Assembly: GCF_958298935.1 (NCBI RefSeq)
Contig: NC_084922.1
Location: 45,357,958-45,421,957, forward strand
Reading direction: 5' to 3'
DNA: 64,000 bases
Source: Phragmites australis
Taxonomy: Eukaryota > Streptophyta > Magnoliopsida > Poales > Poaceae
Positions 12,634 through 24,189 of the stretch are shown here, piece after piece (position 1 is the stretch's first letter; each line of letters begins with the position of its first letter). A program made the position numbers and the translations under genes. Under the pieces are notes generated by a model. That model saw only the letters and a list, made by a program, of their open reading frames with translations, made no database searches and was not told the origin of the DNA.

Positions 12634-14750
12634 TCATTTTCTCATGGCCACAAAGGTCTCAATTAGATCATCTTCACTTATATTGAAGAAAACATCACGC
12701 TCAATAAGTATAACTAAACAATCATTCAATAACTTATCGATATTATTTCTCAATTTGTTCTTCACTAGACTCATCGCTAAAAAACCTCTTTCAACACTTG
12801 TTGTTGCTATCGGTAGGATCAAAACCAACTAAAGAAGCACGTACACCAAATCATAAATGACATGTTTTTGTCATATTTAGTGCAAAATGATGTAGCCTTT
12901 CCTTGAAAGAATTCTTTCCACACATGAGACCTCATTTATTGCATTCTTTCCTTCACCACACTCACAAGTGATATTGCATTAACAATATCTTGGTCTCTCT
13001 TTTGTAAAGACTGAGACAACTCATTTATGTATCCAAAAATAACAAGCATCAAGTGTGCATTGAAAATAAACTCAAATGACTCAAAAACATCAATCATGGC
13101 ATGTATGTTTGGCCAATCACTAATTTGTGTGGAATCTGTTTCAAGAGTTATGAGTGCTTCTAGGATTGTAGAATATTATTAGAGCTTCTTGTAAGTGTCA
13201 TAGTGAGAACCCATCGAATACCATCGGGCCTAGCTAATCTCATCTCTTGATTTAATCCACTTCTATTTTCTATTCTCCTAATTCAAGTGATGCCCTCAGT
13301 TTTTGAGCTCTAACATCTCAAAGTATATCATGACGCTTACAAGAAGCTCCAATAATATTCAGCAAGCAAGAAACTTGACCGATAAACTAGTCACAACCAA
13401 TATTTTCCTTGGCAAGAGCAACAAGAATCAATTGGAGTTGATGTATAAAACAATGGATGTAATAAGTAGAAGAGACTCTTTCATGATCAATATTTTCAGC
13501 CTATTAATCTCTCCTTTCATGATACTAGTCCTATCATATACTTGTCTACGGATTTGAGAAAGAGTCAAATGATGACCAATAAGTAAAGATTGAATTGCTG
13601 CCTTAAGTGACAAACAAGTGGTACTAGGTACATGAACTGTTCCGATGAACCTCTTGCATACCCTTCCAAGTTTATCAACATAACGCAAGCAAAGAGCTAA
13701 TTGTTCTTTATATGATATATCACTAGACTCGTCAGCCAAAATTGCATAGTAGTCATCACAAAGCTCTTCAATTATATGTCTAGTAGTTTCCTCGGCACAA
13801 TATTGAATAATTTGCTTCTGTATGGGAGGGAAAGTCAAGATGCAATTTCTTGGAGGATTTTTAAAACCGGCTTATTAACTTCTGCATTGTTTTCTACAAG
13901 CCATTTCAAGAGTTCAAGAAAGTTATCTCTATTGCTATATTCCTCACTTTCATCATATCCACAGCCCATCAAACATCTAAGTTAATAAGCCAACCTAGCC
14001 TTTTAAAGACATAGATTCTCCTCAAACACCTTCAAAAAATATTATCAATTGATTTACCTTGCACAAATAAACTGTATTTCTCTTGGGCTTTGTTGTGAGC
14101 TCTTTTTGTACTCCCCACATATTTGACAAGTGTGTCACTTCTTTTCCAATTTCTCCAACCACCATTAACAAATTTACCACTTTTATTGGCAAACAAATAA
14201 CAAACCATGCAAAATATTGCATCATTCTCAACACTATATTCAAGCCAAGGGTATTTATAGAACTAAATAATACTAAAGTGGTGATCCTTACCATACATGT
14301 CCCTAATTTTATAATCATGATTATAAGGTTGACATGGACCTTTCAGAATATATACTCTCCGAACTGCATCTTGATCATTGACATCATAGCTTGCAATAAG
14401 CACTCTTAAGCCTAGATCATGCTCGAGATGATTAACATTATAAATTGTAGGCGGTTCTTGTTCTTAAATTTGCCCTTTAACTGAAACAAGAGGTGGTTCT
14501 TGTTCTTCAGTTTGCACTTTAACCACAATAGAAATCGGAGGCAGTTCTTGTTCTCCAGTTTGCACTTTAACCATAATCAAAATCAAAACCAGAGGTGTTC
14601 TTGTTCTTTTGTTTGCACTTCAGCCACCACTGGAACGGATGGCGAAGAAGATGCAATCTTCTTTGCTTTTGTTTCATGTTTACAAAAGAGTTTAGCAATG
14701 TCTCTATTTCTCTTCGTATCTTAACTATTCTACATTCACAATTCACAGGT
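12634..14750 (-). pseudogene. hAT transposase, ZMYM1/TTF-type, degraded
   Basis: This is the transposase of the surrounding hAT element, reading right to left. From about 14265 a TTF-type zinc-finger segment can be read (KYPWLEYSV, then CMVCYLF, KFVNGGWRNWKR), ending in an in-frame stop after KSIDNIF. At about 13990-13428 the DUF4371-like RNase H-fold region follows, with the motif ADESSDISYKEQLALCLRYV. At 12828-12634 is the C-terminal dimerisation region, with LPIATTSVERGF and NKLRNNIDKLLNDCLV. Stops and frameshifts separate the pieces, so no intact protein can be made. The N-terminal part has in-frame tandem repeats (14450-14625). Families with this architecture are common in plants and animals. 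Confidence 0.8.
14450..14625. repeat. Imperfect 42-54 bp tandem repeat in the hAT N-terminal region
   Basis: The phrase ggttcttgttcttcagtttgcactttaacc recurs four times with starts spaced about 42, 48 and 54 bp apart. All spacings are multiples of six, so the reading frame would be kept. It lies at the 5' end of the minus-strand transposase gene and probably reflects expansion of a low-complexity peptide. Confidence 0.65.
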
Positions 14751-15334
14751 AAAATTAAGTCGATTAACAATTCACAATTTCAACAGATTGTCATACGATT
14801 TTCCTAAATCCTAATGCCTATTCTAACAAAAAAAAAAAGTTGAATCAATACCTTTCCTGCTGCTGTTGCACTGCTTGCTTGCTTGGCCGAATGGCCGCTG
14901 CTTGCCCTTGCCGGCTTGTCGGCGCCGCTCCTGCTGTCGTTGCCCGCCACGCGTCGCTCTCCCACGGTCCTGCGTGCCATGTGTCGATCTCCTACTGTGG
15001 CCTGGTCATGTTAGGGTTAGAGGCGCATGTAGCCCGCACCTGCCCGTCGGGGCTCGGGAGCACGGACGAGAGAGACGAGTGATGGAGTAGTCCAGTGAGA
15101 GGCAGAGGGTTGTGGGCATGTGGTATGTGGATTTGGTAGCTAGGGGTGAAACGTGAAAGGGCCAAAGCATGCTAGTTTTTTGTTTTCGCTATTTGTCCTG
15201 GGCTATTGGACTGGGCCAAAATTTTGGATGGTCCTTGGACCATCTGGAACACTGTGTAGCTCTGCCACTGCTACTTATCTGATGACTTTTTAGAGATACT
15301 TTGCATGTATGCATTGATGCTTAGGGTGGAAATG

Positions 15335-16358
15335 TACGCAACACGGCCGCGCCTATGACCCGACACGGCCACCACGAGCTTGCATGGCGACGCAGCGAGG
15401 AGAGCTCCCAGGACTCGATCTCGCACGATGACACCGCAAGGAAGGCGCCCAGGTTCGGATCTACCTCGTCCTCCACAGCAACAACTCGGGTCCTTGAAAT
15501 CTCTTCTGGTTCTCCAACGCAGTGCGTACCGCCAACATTCCGATCTACTGGCTTCCAAGCCAATTTTGTGGAGCCATGGCCGGATTCGTTTGGGAGGGGT
15601 GGGCGAATAGAGAGGACGATGTGGAACAAGAGGAAGTTGGGGAACAATATGAATGAGCGGAAGCTTCGTCGCGACCGCGCGAAGGACGACGGAGAGAGAA
15701 GTTTAAGTTGCCTAGGGAACCCAAAACATTGGAGCAACCGAACTGCGTAGAATCGAACCAAACCATGCCTCCACAATTCGACGATACGCTGGGATGCTCT
15801 GATGTTGCAAGTGATCCGACAGGGCAGTGGATGTGCGTGCCTGCTTCCTGTGGAGCTGCGGACAGCGGAAGCGCAGAGCCATCTTTTGCGGTGTACAACG
15901 GAGATTGGACCGGCGACTGCAAGCACGGAGTGGGGATCACCATCACGCCACGTATCCTACACGTGTCCATGCCTCACGGCCTTTACGATGTGACCCCGTC
16001 TCGTCTTCCTACAACCACACCGACACGCACGTCTTTTCGACACATGCCCGTGGTGACTGCAGGTCTGCAACTGAAAATCGTGAGCCTATTACCTTGTACT
16101 AGTCCGTAGAGAAAAACGGGCATGTGTTCCAAAGAAATTGAATTGCAGCTCCTTAAATTTGGTCAGGTTTAGCCATGTTTATATTCTATTTGTTTTAGTT
16201 GTAGATTTTAAAAAATAATTTATAAATTTCAAAAAATACATTATAGATTTTAAAAAAATTAATAAATAGTTAAGTAAAATGAATTTTCATAACATATGAA
16301 AAGCTAAGAAAAATCAGTTTTTTAATTTTCACAATCTAACAAGCAGATGGTGAAAAAT
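15335..16358. other. Region between hAT and mariner elements, no supported gene
   Basis: GC-richer DNA (15300-16110) with several overlapping open frames on both strands of up to about 200 codons. None shows a domain, and the composition is the same in all frames. The AT-rich part after 16130 contains short palindromic AT runs. Possibly remains of the same older element that the hAT entered. Confidence 0.35.
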
Positions 16359-16853
16359 TACTCGCTCTATCCAAAATGCTAAGGTGTATTCCCCTTCGAC
16401 GTTGCTACCAAGACACCGTGCACGAGCCCACGTGACGACAATTCCGCCCTCCTTTAATATCGCACAGTTCCCCACGCCCGATGCCTCGCTTGCCGTGCCA
16501 CAACCCCTCGCCCCTGCATGCGTCACACGCTTGCATGTATAGCTCGCTCCTACGTCGCACGTTTGCTTGCATGCTCGCTCAAATTTAGCCCGCACCTGCG
16601 CTTGCATGGATCGTAGGAAAATGCGTCGCGCGTTTGCAAAGTTCAACATATGCAAATTTCACTCGAAGTGTGGCACAAGGAGATTTCAAAGTTCTACTAT
16701 TCTTGTCCTATAAATGGCCATTGGCCATATGCAAGGTAGCCAGAGCCTATGGAGGCGCTAATATTTACATGAACGACCAAATTAGCCACCATATGCTAGT
16801 AGATATGTAAGAAAGTATTGACCTCAAACTAGTAGATAGCGAGGGGAAGGAGC

Positions 16854-18693
16854 ATGACAGAGATCTTCAATTTGAATGAAGGTGCCGATTGGGAGGAGCT
16901 GTCAGCTAGTGCTATGGATTTGAATGAGTTACCGAGTGTAGATGGTGAGTTTGTTTTGGAAATTTTAGGACGTTCAATTATCGTTTTGTTGTAACAGAAA
17001 GTACTGAGATGAATCATAATGTTGTTCTTTGCTGTCTTTTTTCATTTCCAGTCGTTGATGGTAATGATGATTCAAATATTGCAAATTTGGGTGTAGATGC
17101 TTGTGGCATCAACACAAATAAGATTTGCCAGATAAGTAACAATCAATTTCCATCTTTGGTACAGTAATGCGATGAATCTCAATCTTGTTCTTTTCTATCT
17201 TTTGTCATTTGCAATAGACAATGGTAATGATGACTTAAATATTGCAAATGACAATGATCTTACTTCTGTTGAAGATACAAATGGTTACACTTCTGTTGAA
17301 GATACAAATGGTATTGTGTTCTCTTTAACTATGTTATGTGGTCTTTTTAATTCTGTTGTATTCTTTTAGAAAAACTAACTTATTTGTTTTTTAACTATGC
17401 TGTCATAATTGTTTAATAGATAGCACAACCAAACGGAGAAGAGACCATTACAGTGATGACACTAAAAGATCCATATACGCGATGCTTTTAGAGAGAACAT
17501 CTCCCGGCATATTGCATCATGGAGTAACGAGTTCAATAGCTGCAGATACAAGTATTCCCAGGAGAGTCGTGCAGCGTATATGGGAGAAAGGGAACCTAGC
17601 AGGGGGAGTTCACGGTGTTGTTCGTACAAGGACAGAAGTTGGCGGACGTAAGCGAGTAGAAATTTCCCCCGATGCCATTCGTGAGATCCCTCTTTAGTCT
17701 CGCACAACTATACGAGATCTAGCAGGTGCATTGAACATGCCAAAGAGCACAATATTCAAGCGTTTGAAGGAAGGTAAAATAAGGTGTTATACTAATGACA
17801 TAAAACCCTCATTGACGGATGAAAACAAGACAGCTCACGTGCGGTTTTGCATTTCAATGCTAGAAAGCCGTAGCATACCCCACGAACCAACATTTAAAGA
17901 AAACTTTAACATTGTGCATATAGATGAGAAATGGTTCTACAGAAAGAAGAAAACTACGAAATATTACTTGGCGCTAGATGAAGATAGACCGCAGCGTAGC
18001 ATAAGAAACAAGAACTTCGTTGAAAAGGTCATGTTTCTCATAGCAGTAAGTCGACCTAGGTACGATGAGTATGGTAACGTCACATTCTCGAGAAAGATAG
18101 GCATTTTCCCTTTCATCCAAAAAGAGCCAGCAAAGAGGTCAAGTGCTAACAGGCCTTCAGGGAACATGATTACGAAAGCGATGACATCGGTAACGAAGGA
18201 CATAAGTAGAGAGTTTCTTGTTAACAAGGTATTGCCAGCCATCAAAGATAAATGGCCAACTAAGGAAAGAGGCAGCTCAATCTTTATCCAACAAGACAAC
18301 GCTAAAACACACATTGCCATCGACGATGAAGAGTTTTCTAGTCTTGCACAAGAAGATGGTTTCAACATCCATTTGATGTGTCAACTGCCTAATTCTCTTG
18401 ATACAAATGCCTTAGACCTTGGCTTTTTTGCAGCTATTCAAGCATTGTTTCGTAAGGGCTCTCCTAGCAACATTGAAGACATTGTAACCAAGGTTGTGAA
18501 CGCATACAATGATTACCCGATTGATAAATCTAACCGAGTATTTCTCACTCAACAAGGCTGCTTGATAGAAATTATGAAAGATAAAGGGGACAATCAGTAT
18601 GGTATTCCTCATATGAAATGCAAACATTGGAGAGACTCGAGGAGCTTCCAAGGACATTGCATTGCGAGACGAAGATTGTTAAAGAAGCCTTAG
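16854..18693 (+). pseudogene. Plant mariner transposase (DD39D) with one in-frame stop
   Basis: The enzyme would cut and paste the element in the nucleus. Four exons join in frame: 16854-16944, 17052-17135, 17218-17310, 17420-18693, with GT/AG borders, giving 514 codons. The N-terminus is acidic (MTEIFNLNEG), followed by repeated SVEDTNG units and a helix-turn-helix region (KRRRDHYSDDTKRSIYAMLL, then IPRRVVQRIWEKG). The catalytic triad is present: D in HIDEKWFY, D in IFIQQDNAKTH, and the third D in NALDLGFF exactly 39 residues after the second, the plant MLE spacing. The only visible lesion is TAG at 17695-17697, between REIPL and SRTTIRDLA, one base change from a CAG. Otherwise the gene looks recently functional. 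Exons 2 and 3 begin with duplicated sequence. Confidence 0.9.
17007..17250. repeat. Tandem duplication of intron end plus exon start inside the mariner gene
   Basis: The segment at about 17008-17090 (gatgaatcataatgttg, then the acceptor and atggtaatgatgattcaaat) is repeated at about 17171-17250 (gatgaatctcaatcttg, acceptor, atggtaatgatgacttaaat). The copy spacing is about 165 bp. It therefore duplicates an intron 3' half together with the first codons of the next exon. A further 24-27-bp coding duplication (acttctgttgaagatacaaa) lies at about 17263-17308. Confidence 0.75.
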
Positions 18694-18833
18694 ATTTCCT
18701 AAGTTAGATCATTCTATATGCAATGATCATTATGTAATTAGCTCTCTTTTTATCTAAACAAATGCATATCTTCATCGATCATGTTTCAAAGGACTATTAA
18801 ACCAAAACATCCAAACCATAATTAACAATGAAC

Positions 18834-19419
18834 TCAAAAGAAATAAGGGAACATGATTTTCAGCATCACGTCACAGATCTCACTCCGCGCCATTTTAGCT
18901 TCCCGTTCAGCCACCCTCTTTCTTGCCTCCTCCATTTCAGCTTCCTGTTCAGTGTCGACGTTGCAGTCAAATGATTCATTAACCACCATGTCGTCTGCAA
19001 GAGAGTAAGGGATGCAAGTTTCACCTGCGAGACAATCCTGCATGTACGCCATGTCAGCGAAGTCAGAAATGATGTCATCAGCTTGATCTACGCAGTCAAT
19101 GGAGTCTAGCATGTACACCATGCCATCATGCAAGCACACTTGCACGTGCCCGCGAGCTCAGTGCACTCCCTGCGAGCTCTGTTCCTACCACGAGATCGTC
19201 GTCCATGTCTGCCTCGTCACTGCTTCCATCCTCGAAGTCCAACACAATCATGTTGTAGCCCACCGCCATTGCCCTATCCTCGCCCACCGCGACATCCGAG
19301 CCCGGCGAGCTCCACAACATCCACGACTGGCGAGCTCTGCACCCTCTATTATGGGAGACGAGAAAGAAGGAAGGGAGGCCAAATAGATGCACCTTGCTCT
19401 GAGTCTGCTTGTTTTCCAC
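18834..19419 (-). other. Minus-strand open frames in the mariner 3' region
   Basis: Two adjacent minus-strand frames (19419-19126 and 19145-18834) lie between the transposase stop and the right terminus. The first contains an acidic segment ending DEADMDDDLVVGTE. The second continues acidic (DDIISDFADMAYMQD, then DDMVVNESFDCNVDTEQE) and ends in a probable helical EEARKRVAEREAKMARSE stretch. They look like one protein broken by a frameshift. I do not recognise it. It could be a captured host fragment or non-coding DNA that happens to be open. Confidence 0.35.
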
Positions 19420-19550
19420 AACGCCTTGCTATATCGATGAGGAAGGTGCATTCAATGAGGGGTACTACGAGAAGGAGATGTAGATGTGCCTTGTAGTTCT
19501 GGACAAACCAAAAAAACAGACGCGCCTTAGCGATTTGGACAAAGGGAGTA

Positions 19551-19911
19551 TGACAAGAAACTGTATGTTTATTTTAGCTTCGGATATAAAAGCTGAAATA
19601 AATAGGCCCTTAGTTATATGCCAATGATTGCCAATAGTTAACTTATTAAAAAATGGTAACGTTAAATTTTTTTGGCAAGTATTTGGTTTGTTCTTAAATT
19701 TTGTTAAGATTCTTTACTCCGGAGTTCATTTCCTCACCAAAAGATAGGCGAACCTAAGGATGACCAAATTGATGGCCAAACTTTAGTAAAGTTTGGTGGA
19801 GCAGATTTGGAGTCAAACAAAACAGCCTCTTGGTTTTGGTTTGTGACCAAAGTTGTAGCAGTATCACATTGATATATGCGTGGTGGTGTCGGCTCAACTT
19901 TTTTTTTAAAA
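19551..19911. other. Short intergenic stretch between transposons
   Basis: AT-rich DNA of about 360 bp with no open frame of note and no recognisable element. Confidence 0.4.
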
Positions 19912-20681
19912 GAGTAAATTACACAAAACTACAAATACTTTTAAAAAATTATCGTAAAACTACAAATTTAAGCAATAATTTGACAAATTTCAGATTTAGC
20001 GTCAATTTTATAGCAAAACTACAGATATTTTAATAAAAATATCATAAACTACATATTTAAGCAACAATTTTATAAAACTACAGATTTAACATCGATTTTA
20101 TAGAAAAACTACATATTCTAGAGGAGTTGTTCCTAGCCCTGTTACCATAATGACCGGACCCATCTTTTAGTCTCATAGCAGCTATCAGCTCATAAAACGG
20201 ATCATCCGAGAGTTTATGTGACTGCAAACGGGGCTCATTCTTTAGGTTAACATGTATGCGACATAATCTATAGTTTTACAATAAAATCCATGTTGAATTT
20301 ATAGTTTTATGAAACTATTACTTAAATCTGTATTTTTACGATTTGCGATAATTTTATCAAAGTATATATAGTTTCATGAGCTCTCGGACGGTCAGTTTCA
20401 TGAGCTGACAACTGTTGTGTGACTGCAAGCGGCGCCTGATCATCATGGTAACGAGGCAAGGAACAACTCCTTTAGAATCTGTAGTTTTATGATAAAATAG
20501 ACGCTAAATATGTAGTATTATGAAATTGTTGTTTAAATCTATAGTTTTGCAATAATTTGCCAAAGATCTATAGTTTTGTGATAAAATTAACACTAAATCT
20601 ATAGTTTTGTGAAACTATTGGTTAAATTTGTAGTTTTACAATAATTTTATCAAAATATTAATAGTTTTATGAAATTTACTC
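19912..20681. mobile_element. Foldback-type element with about 240-bp inverted arms
   Basis: The left arm starts gagtaaattacacaaaac and the right arm, read on the other strand, starts gagtaaatttcataaaac. The two stay similar inward for over 200 bp, up to gaggagttgttcctagccc versus aaggagttgttccttgcct. Within each arm the phrase aaaactacaaattta recurs every 30-45 bp. Flanks are tttttaaaa on the left and tttttcaaa on the right, a possible 9-bp target duplication with one indel, which would suit a Mutator-like origin. No protein is encoded. Confidence 0.75.
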
Positions 20682-20803
20682 TTTTTCAAAACATCTGCCA
20701 GCTCATCTTTTTCTTCCCAACTCTTGGATAAAAGTTCAACATGTCTGAAAGGTGTTAGGGCAGCTATTGAGCACGACATGGAAATTTTGTGGTCAAGACG
20801 GAT

Positions 20804-23800
20804 TGTGAGGATCCATTTAAATTATATTCAAATTAATCACCAGCGCGATCATTTGGTACGATGAGAGTTAGCCCATGCATGTCTTCCGACGCGCCGCGTG
20901 CTAATCCATATCTCAGCACAAAGATCGTAACCACCAATGATTAGTCCGAATTCAATTCCAACAGTCCCGATATATGTGCGTTGATAACTCTCAGGAAAGC
21001 TATTACCCATAAATACCTTTTAACAATATGAATATCACAACGTGAAGATTACTAGGATTCAAAAGATTACAAGTTGATACATTTAACAAAAGACAATGTT
21101 TCATCTAGTGCAGACATATATACATCCGCAGCGCAAAACACAACTAAAGAAACAAAACCAGTTGCACCATTTGCCCACAAGGCCAATAACCGGGATTAGA
21201 GTAGCATAGCTGTTGCTCACCACCACACCGCTCTCGATGGGAGACAAGTAGCTGGCACCTAACTTCACTTGAAAAGAAAATAAGTAGCGTGAGTATGAAG
21301 GTACTTACAAAACTTAATCCATAATGGATACATATAATAACCCGACTTCAAGGATTATGCATTTGGATGAGTTAGCAAGGAATCGATCATGAGGTTAATA
21401 GATTCATATACAAAAGGAATTTTGACACAAAATGTGAGCATCTATACTTAATCACATATATCCTTCTATCCTGAAATCCATAATAGAAACATATTTATAA
21501 TAGAACCATCTTATCTCATCAATAGCCATCACCAACTATTTCCTAACATACAATACCATCATCCCATATCGACACTCTACGACTACTACAAATGGACAAA
21601 AGCATGCTTATAACCGAGAGCATGACGATTCAAATTGTTCTTACACCCTGCAGAGGGTACATCTTTACCCACACGACTCGAGGACTATTCGACTTGTGTG
21701 ACCACACGGGTCCACACAAGGGGGTACTCATGTCAATATTTTTCAAGTAAGTCCCAACTGTTTGAACAAGCGCCTCTAGGTGCATGGGTCATCTCGAATT
21801 ACTCTAAAAGCAAAGTAAATACTCCTACAAGCTTATTATGCCTATAACACCTGAGACGTGCAAGCTAAAGGGTTACAACTACACGAGGTATTCGGCTCAT
21901 CCTTCCCATAATCAGATATGTTGTTAGTACAGAAAGTGCTAGAGCCAACTGTAACAACGGTCGATGCTTAAATGATGCAAGCAGCCTATAACATCTGAGT
22001 TCCTCTCCCTAGCACCGCCCAAATCTTGCCTCATCCTCACAACTCATACTTCTCAATATCATCATTATCCTTTTGAACAATAAATAAGCTCTAAGCTCAT
22101 GAATAATGGTTGAACCACTGATCGACTTCTATCGAGTACATATGCATTGCTAAGCATTTCGGCCAACCTTTTAAGTTAAACATCAACAATATTCTACCCA
22201 GGTTACAAGGATAAGGATCATCAACAAGATCAAGGTAGAAATAGTGCAGCAATATAGATACTACCCATATAACTCACCATTGAAACTCTAACATACATAT
22301 CTTACATAAGCAGTAACTTATCAATTTAGACACCACATGATCCAAATTATGAGGTGAAATATGCTTAGATGTTTGCTTGCTGCTCTGCTTCAAAACGAGA
22401 TCAACCCCCAAAACCTTCTCGTGAAAACCCACTACTCTCCGGCTCGACGATCACTAAAAGAGGAGAATGTATCGCAATAAGCATGATGAAATGCTATAAA
22501 ATAATTTATATGATGTGTGCCTATGAAAATATTTATAAAAGAACGCTCAGACGATTGGGTAGAAGAGGTTTACACGTCGGACAAGACAACCTAAGGGTAC
22601 TGTGATCTAGGTGGCTAGCGGTCAGACCACAGATGGACAAAGAGGAAAATAGCTCTAAGTAGATCTAACGATTAGACTAGGAGGGTTGGTGGTTAGACCG
22701 CAACTGGCAGTCAGAACGACCAAACAGCGGTCTGACTCATGACTATGGAGTCTGAAATGGAACTAATTGGCTAAATTTTCATCCTGACAGTTAGACCATT
22801 AGGCCTGATCGGCAGCGCCTCCATAAGGCCACCGACGAAGGCTCCAGCGACGCCTTCGAACATGAAAGGTACCAATACGCACTAGGAGACTAGTGAAGTT
22901 CTTTTAGGGTGGGTTGGACAACATTCACCGAGTTAAACTTTAAGCTCCATGGAGAGATCTAGTCTAGGGTGGAGCTCGAGTCTAAACGAAATAGGGACTA
23001 ATTAGGGCACGAGAATGACGGGAAAATAGTACGAGATGTCTCACCTTAGCGTAGGGAAGCTTTGTATTCGAGGGGATCAGTCTAGGGAAGCTCTGATTTG
23101 GAGGGAAGCTCTGGTTTGGAGACCGGGCTTTGGGATGGTGTACGGGGTTGGGGTGGAGGAATGGCATGAGCTTGAGGAAGCCATCTCCATCGATCTTCGG
23201 TCGTCATGGTAGTCGAGATAGAGGTCTCCTCTCTCTCCTTTGGCTTGGGTCTTGCTCTGGCAAGGGAAAAACTTGGGGACGAGTTTGGGGACGATGTGGG
23301 GGACTCATGGATGACCATCTCTTTCAATCTTCGGCCTATGTTAAGCTCAAGGTGGGGGATCTTCCCTCTTCTCCTCTCTTTCTCCCTCTCTCTCTCTCTC
23401 ACACACACACTCGTGTTTGGGGAGAACAAATGAGTGGACGAGTGGATAAGAGTTGGTTGATGGTTTTAAGTGGACGTTCTGGGTTCTGGCGGTCAGACCA
23501 TGAGAAGTCTCAGTCAGACCGCTCAGGAAAAGAGGCTCTTGGGGTTCTGCACACCTCTGGCGGTCAAACCGGTAGGTGCACAGTTGGATCGCCGCGGGGA
23601 GATCTTTTTCCCGGTTTCTTTCTAAAGGGTTTTAGGTCTTCCTAGCCACTGCCAAACTATTTCCACCCAAAGTAAATACGGTAGAAACGCATATAAATTG
23701 AAGATATACATTTTTGAAACATTATTGAACACTTAAAAGATGATTTTAAGACGCTATGATGCTTATGCACGCTAAATGACTATATTATGATTTTTGGGAC

Positions 23801-23806
23801 GTGACA
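20804..23806 (+). mobile_element. Solo LTR, 3.0 kb, with perfect 5-bp target duplication
   Basis: The segment starts TGTGAGGATCC and ends GGGACGTGACA, the TG...CA form of an LTR. It is flanked by cggat at 20799-20803 and cggat at 23807-23811, a perfect 5-bp duplication. There is no internal retrotransposon region, so it is a solo LTR left by recombination between two LTRs. The 3' part has repeated ggcggtcagacc and gcggtctgac phrases. The length suits the large-LTR gypsy families of grasses; the class is inferred. Open frames inside it are not genes. Confidence 0.85.
23386..23411. repeat. (CT)n-(AC)n microsatellite
   Basis: A pure CT run is followed directly by ACACACACACAC inside the solo LTR. 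Compound dinucleotide repeats of this kind vary in length between individuals. Confidence 0.8.
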
Positions 23807-23868
23807 CGGATACTCTTGTGGTGAAACAAGAAGTTACATCGACAACTAGGTCTATCAAAAAAATCCAG

Positions 23869-24187
23869 AGCTCGTAAGCTACTCAAACTCAACTTGCTAA
23901 AAGTTTGTTTCGAGATCAGCTCATCTAAGATTTGAGTTGAGCTTGAGCCTAGCTCAAAGCTCGCGAGCTCAAACAAGCCGAGATGGCTTGAGCTCGCGAG
24001 TCTATTATTCTCTTCAATAATTTAACAATTTATATACTTGATTAGGAATAGAAAAGAAAATTTATAAATTTTAACTATTAAAGATCCTACTCAAGTCGAG
24101 CTCGAGTCTGTCTGTAGACTCAGTCGACAACTCAGGCTTGCTCGAGCTTGGTTCAAGTTTCTGTCAAACTCGAGCTTGGCTCATTGA
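23869..24187. repeat. Candidate small inverted-repeat element rich in gagctcg
   Basis: The left part (gagctcgtaagctactcaaac) and the complement of the right part (gagccaagctcgagtttgac) are similar. The interior is full of gctcgcgagctc-type palindromes around an AT-rich core. This looks like a MITE, but no clean target duplication was found. Confidence 0.4.
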
Positions 24188-24189
24188 TA

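Larger units (their letters stand above)
12391..15270 (-). mobile_element. hAT transposon, complete ends, 2.88 kb
   Basis: The left terminus is CAGTGGTGGAGCTA and the reverse complement of the right terminus is CAGTGGCAGAGCTA, the CAGTG start expected of hAT elements. The flanking octamers are ctatttat (12383-12390) and ctacttat (15271-15278), an 8-bp target duplication with one difference, as hAT transposases make. The interior holds a decayed minus-strand transposase gene. The element sits inside an older ORF that reads through if it is removed. Confidence 0.88.
11916..15334 (+). pseudogene. Old transposon-associated ORF split by the hAT insertion
   Basis: An open frame from 11916 to 12170 encodes a charged, glycine-rich segment. 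Another frame follows (about 12180-12390) encoding an alanine-rich helix (KSMAAAARAHARAIVFQAIA) and a KEKVKVEKMKHFNE-type charged segment, reached only through small frameshifts. It is cut at 12390. Removing the hAT element and one target copy makes the reading frame continue past 15278 with TLDYLSDDFLEILCMYAL. The helical, Lys/Glu-rich character resembles the C-terminal part of the GT/NAM-like ORF1 carried by PIF/Harbinger elements, but this is an inference and I do not firmly recognise the family. Confidence 0.45.
16361..19548 (+). mobile_element. Plant mariner-like element (MLE), 3.19 kb with TA duplication
   Basis: The left end reads CTCGCTCTATCCAAA and continues to GCTAAGG; the reverse complement of the right end reads CTCCCTTTGTCCAAA and continues to GCTAAGG. 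They agree at 19 of the first 24 positions. TA flanks both ends (16359-16360 and 19549-19550), the target used by Tc1/mariner elements. The CTCCCT-type terminus is that of plant MLEs and their Stowaway MITEs. The interior holds a four-exon DD39D transposase gene and, at its 3' side, a region with minus-strand open frames. Confidence 0.92.

Noticed and set aside
15321..15970. Overlapping open frames of 130-200 codons on both strands
   Set aside because: No recognisable domain, no splice support and open in several frames because of GC content.
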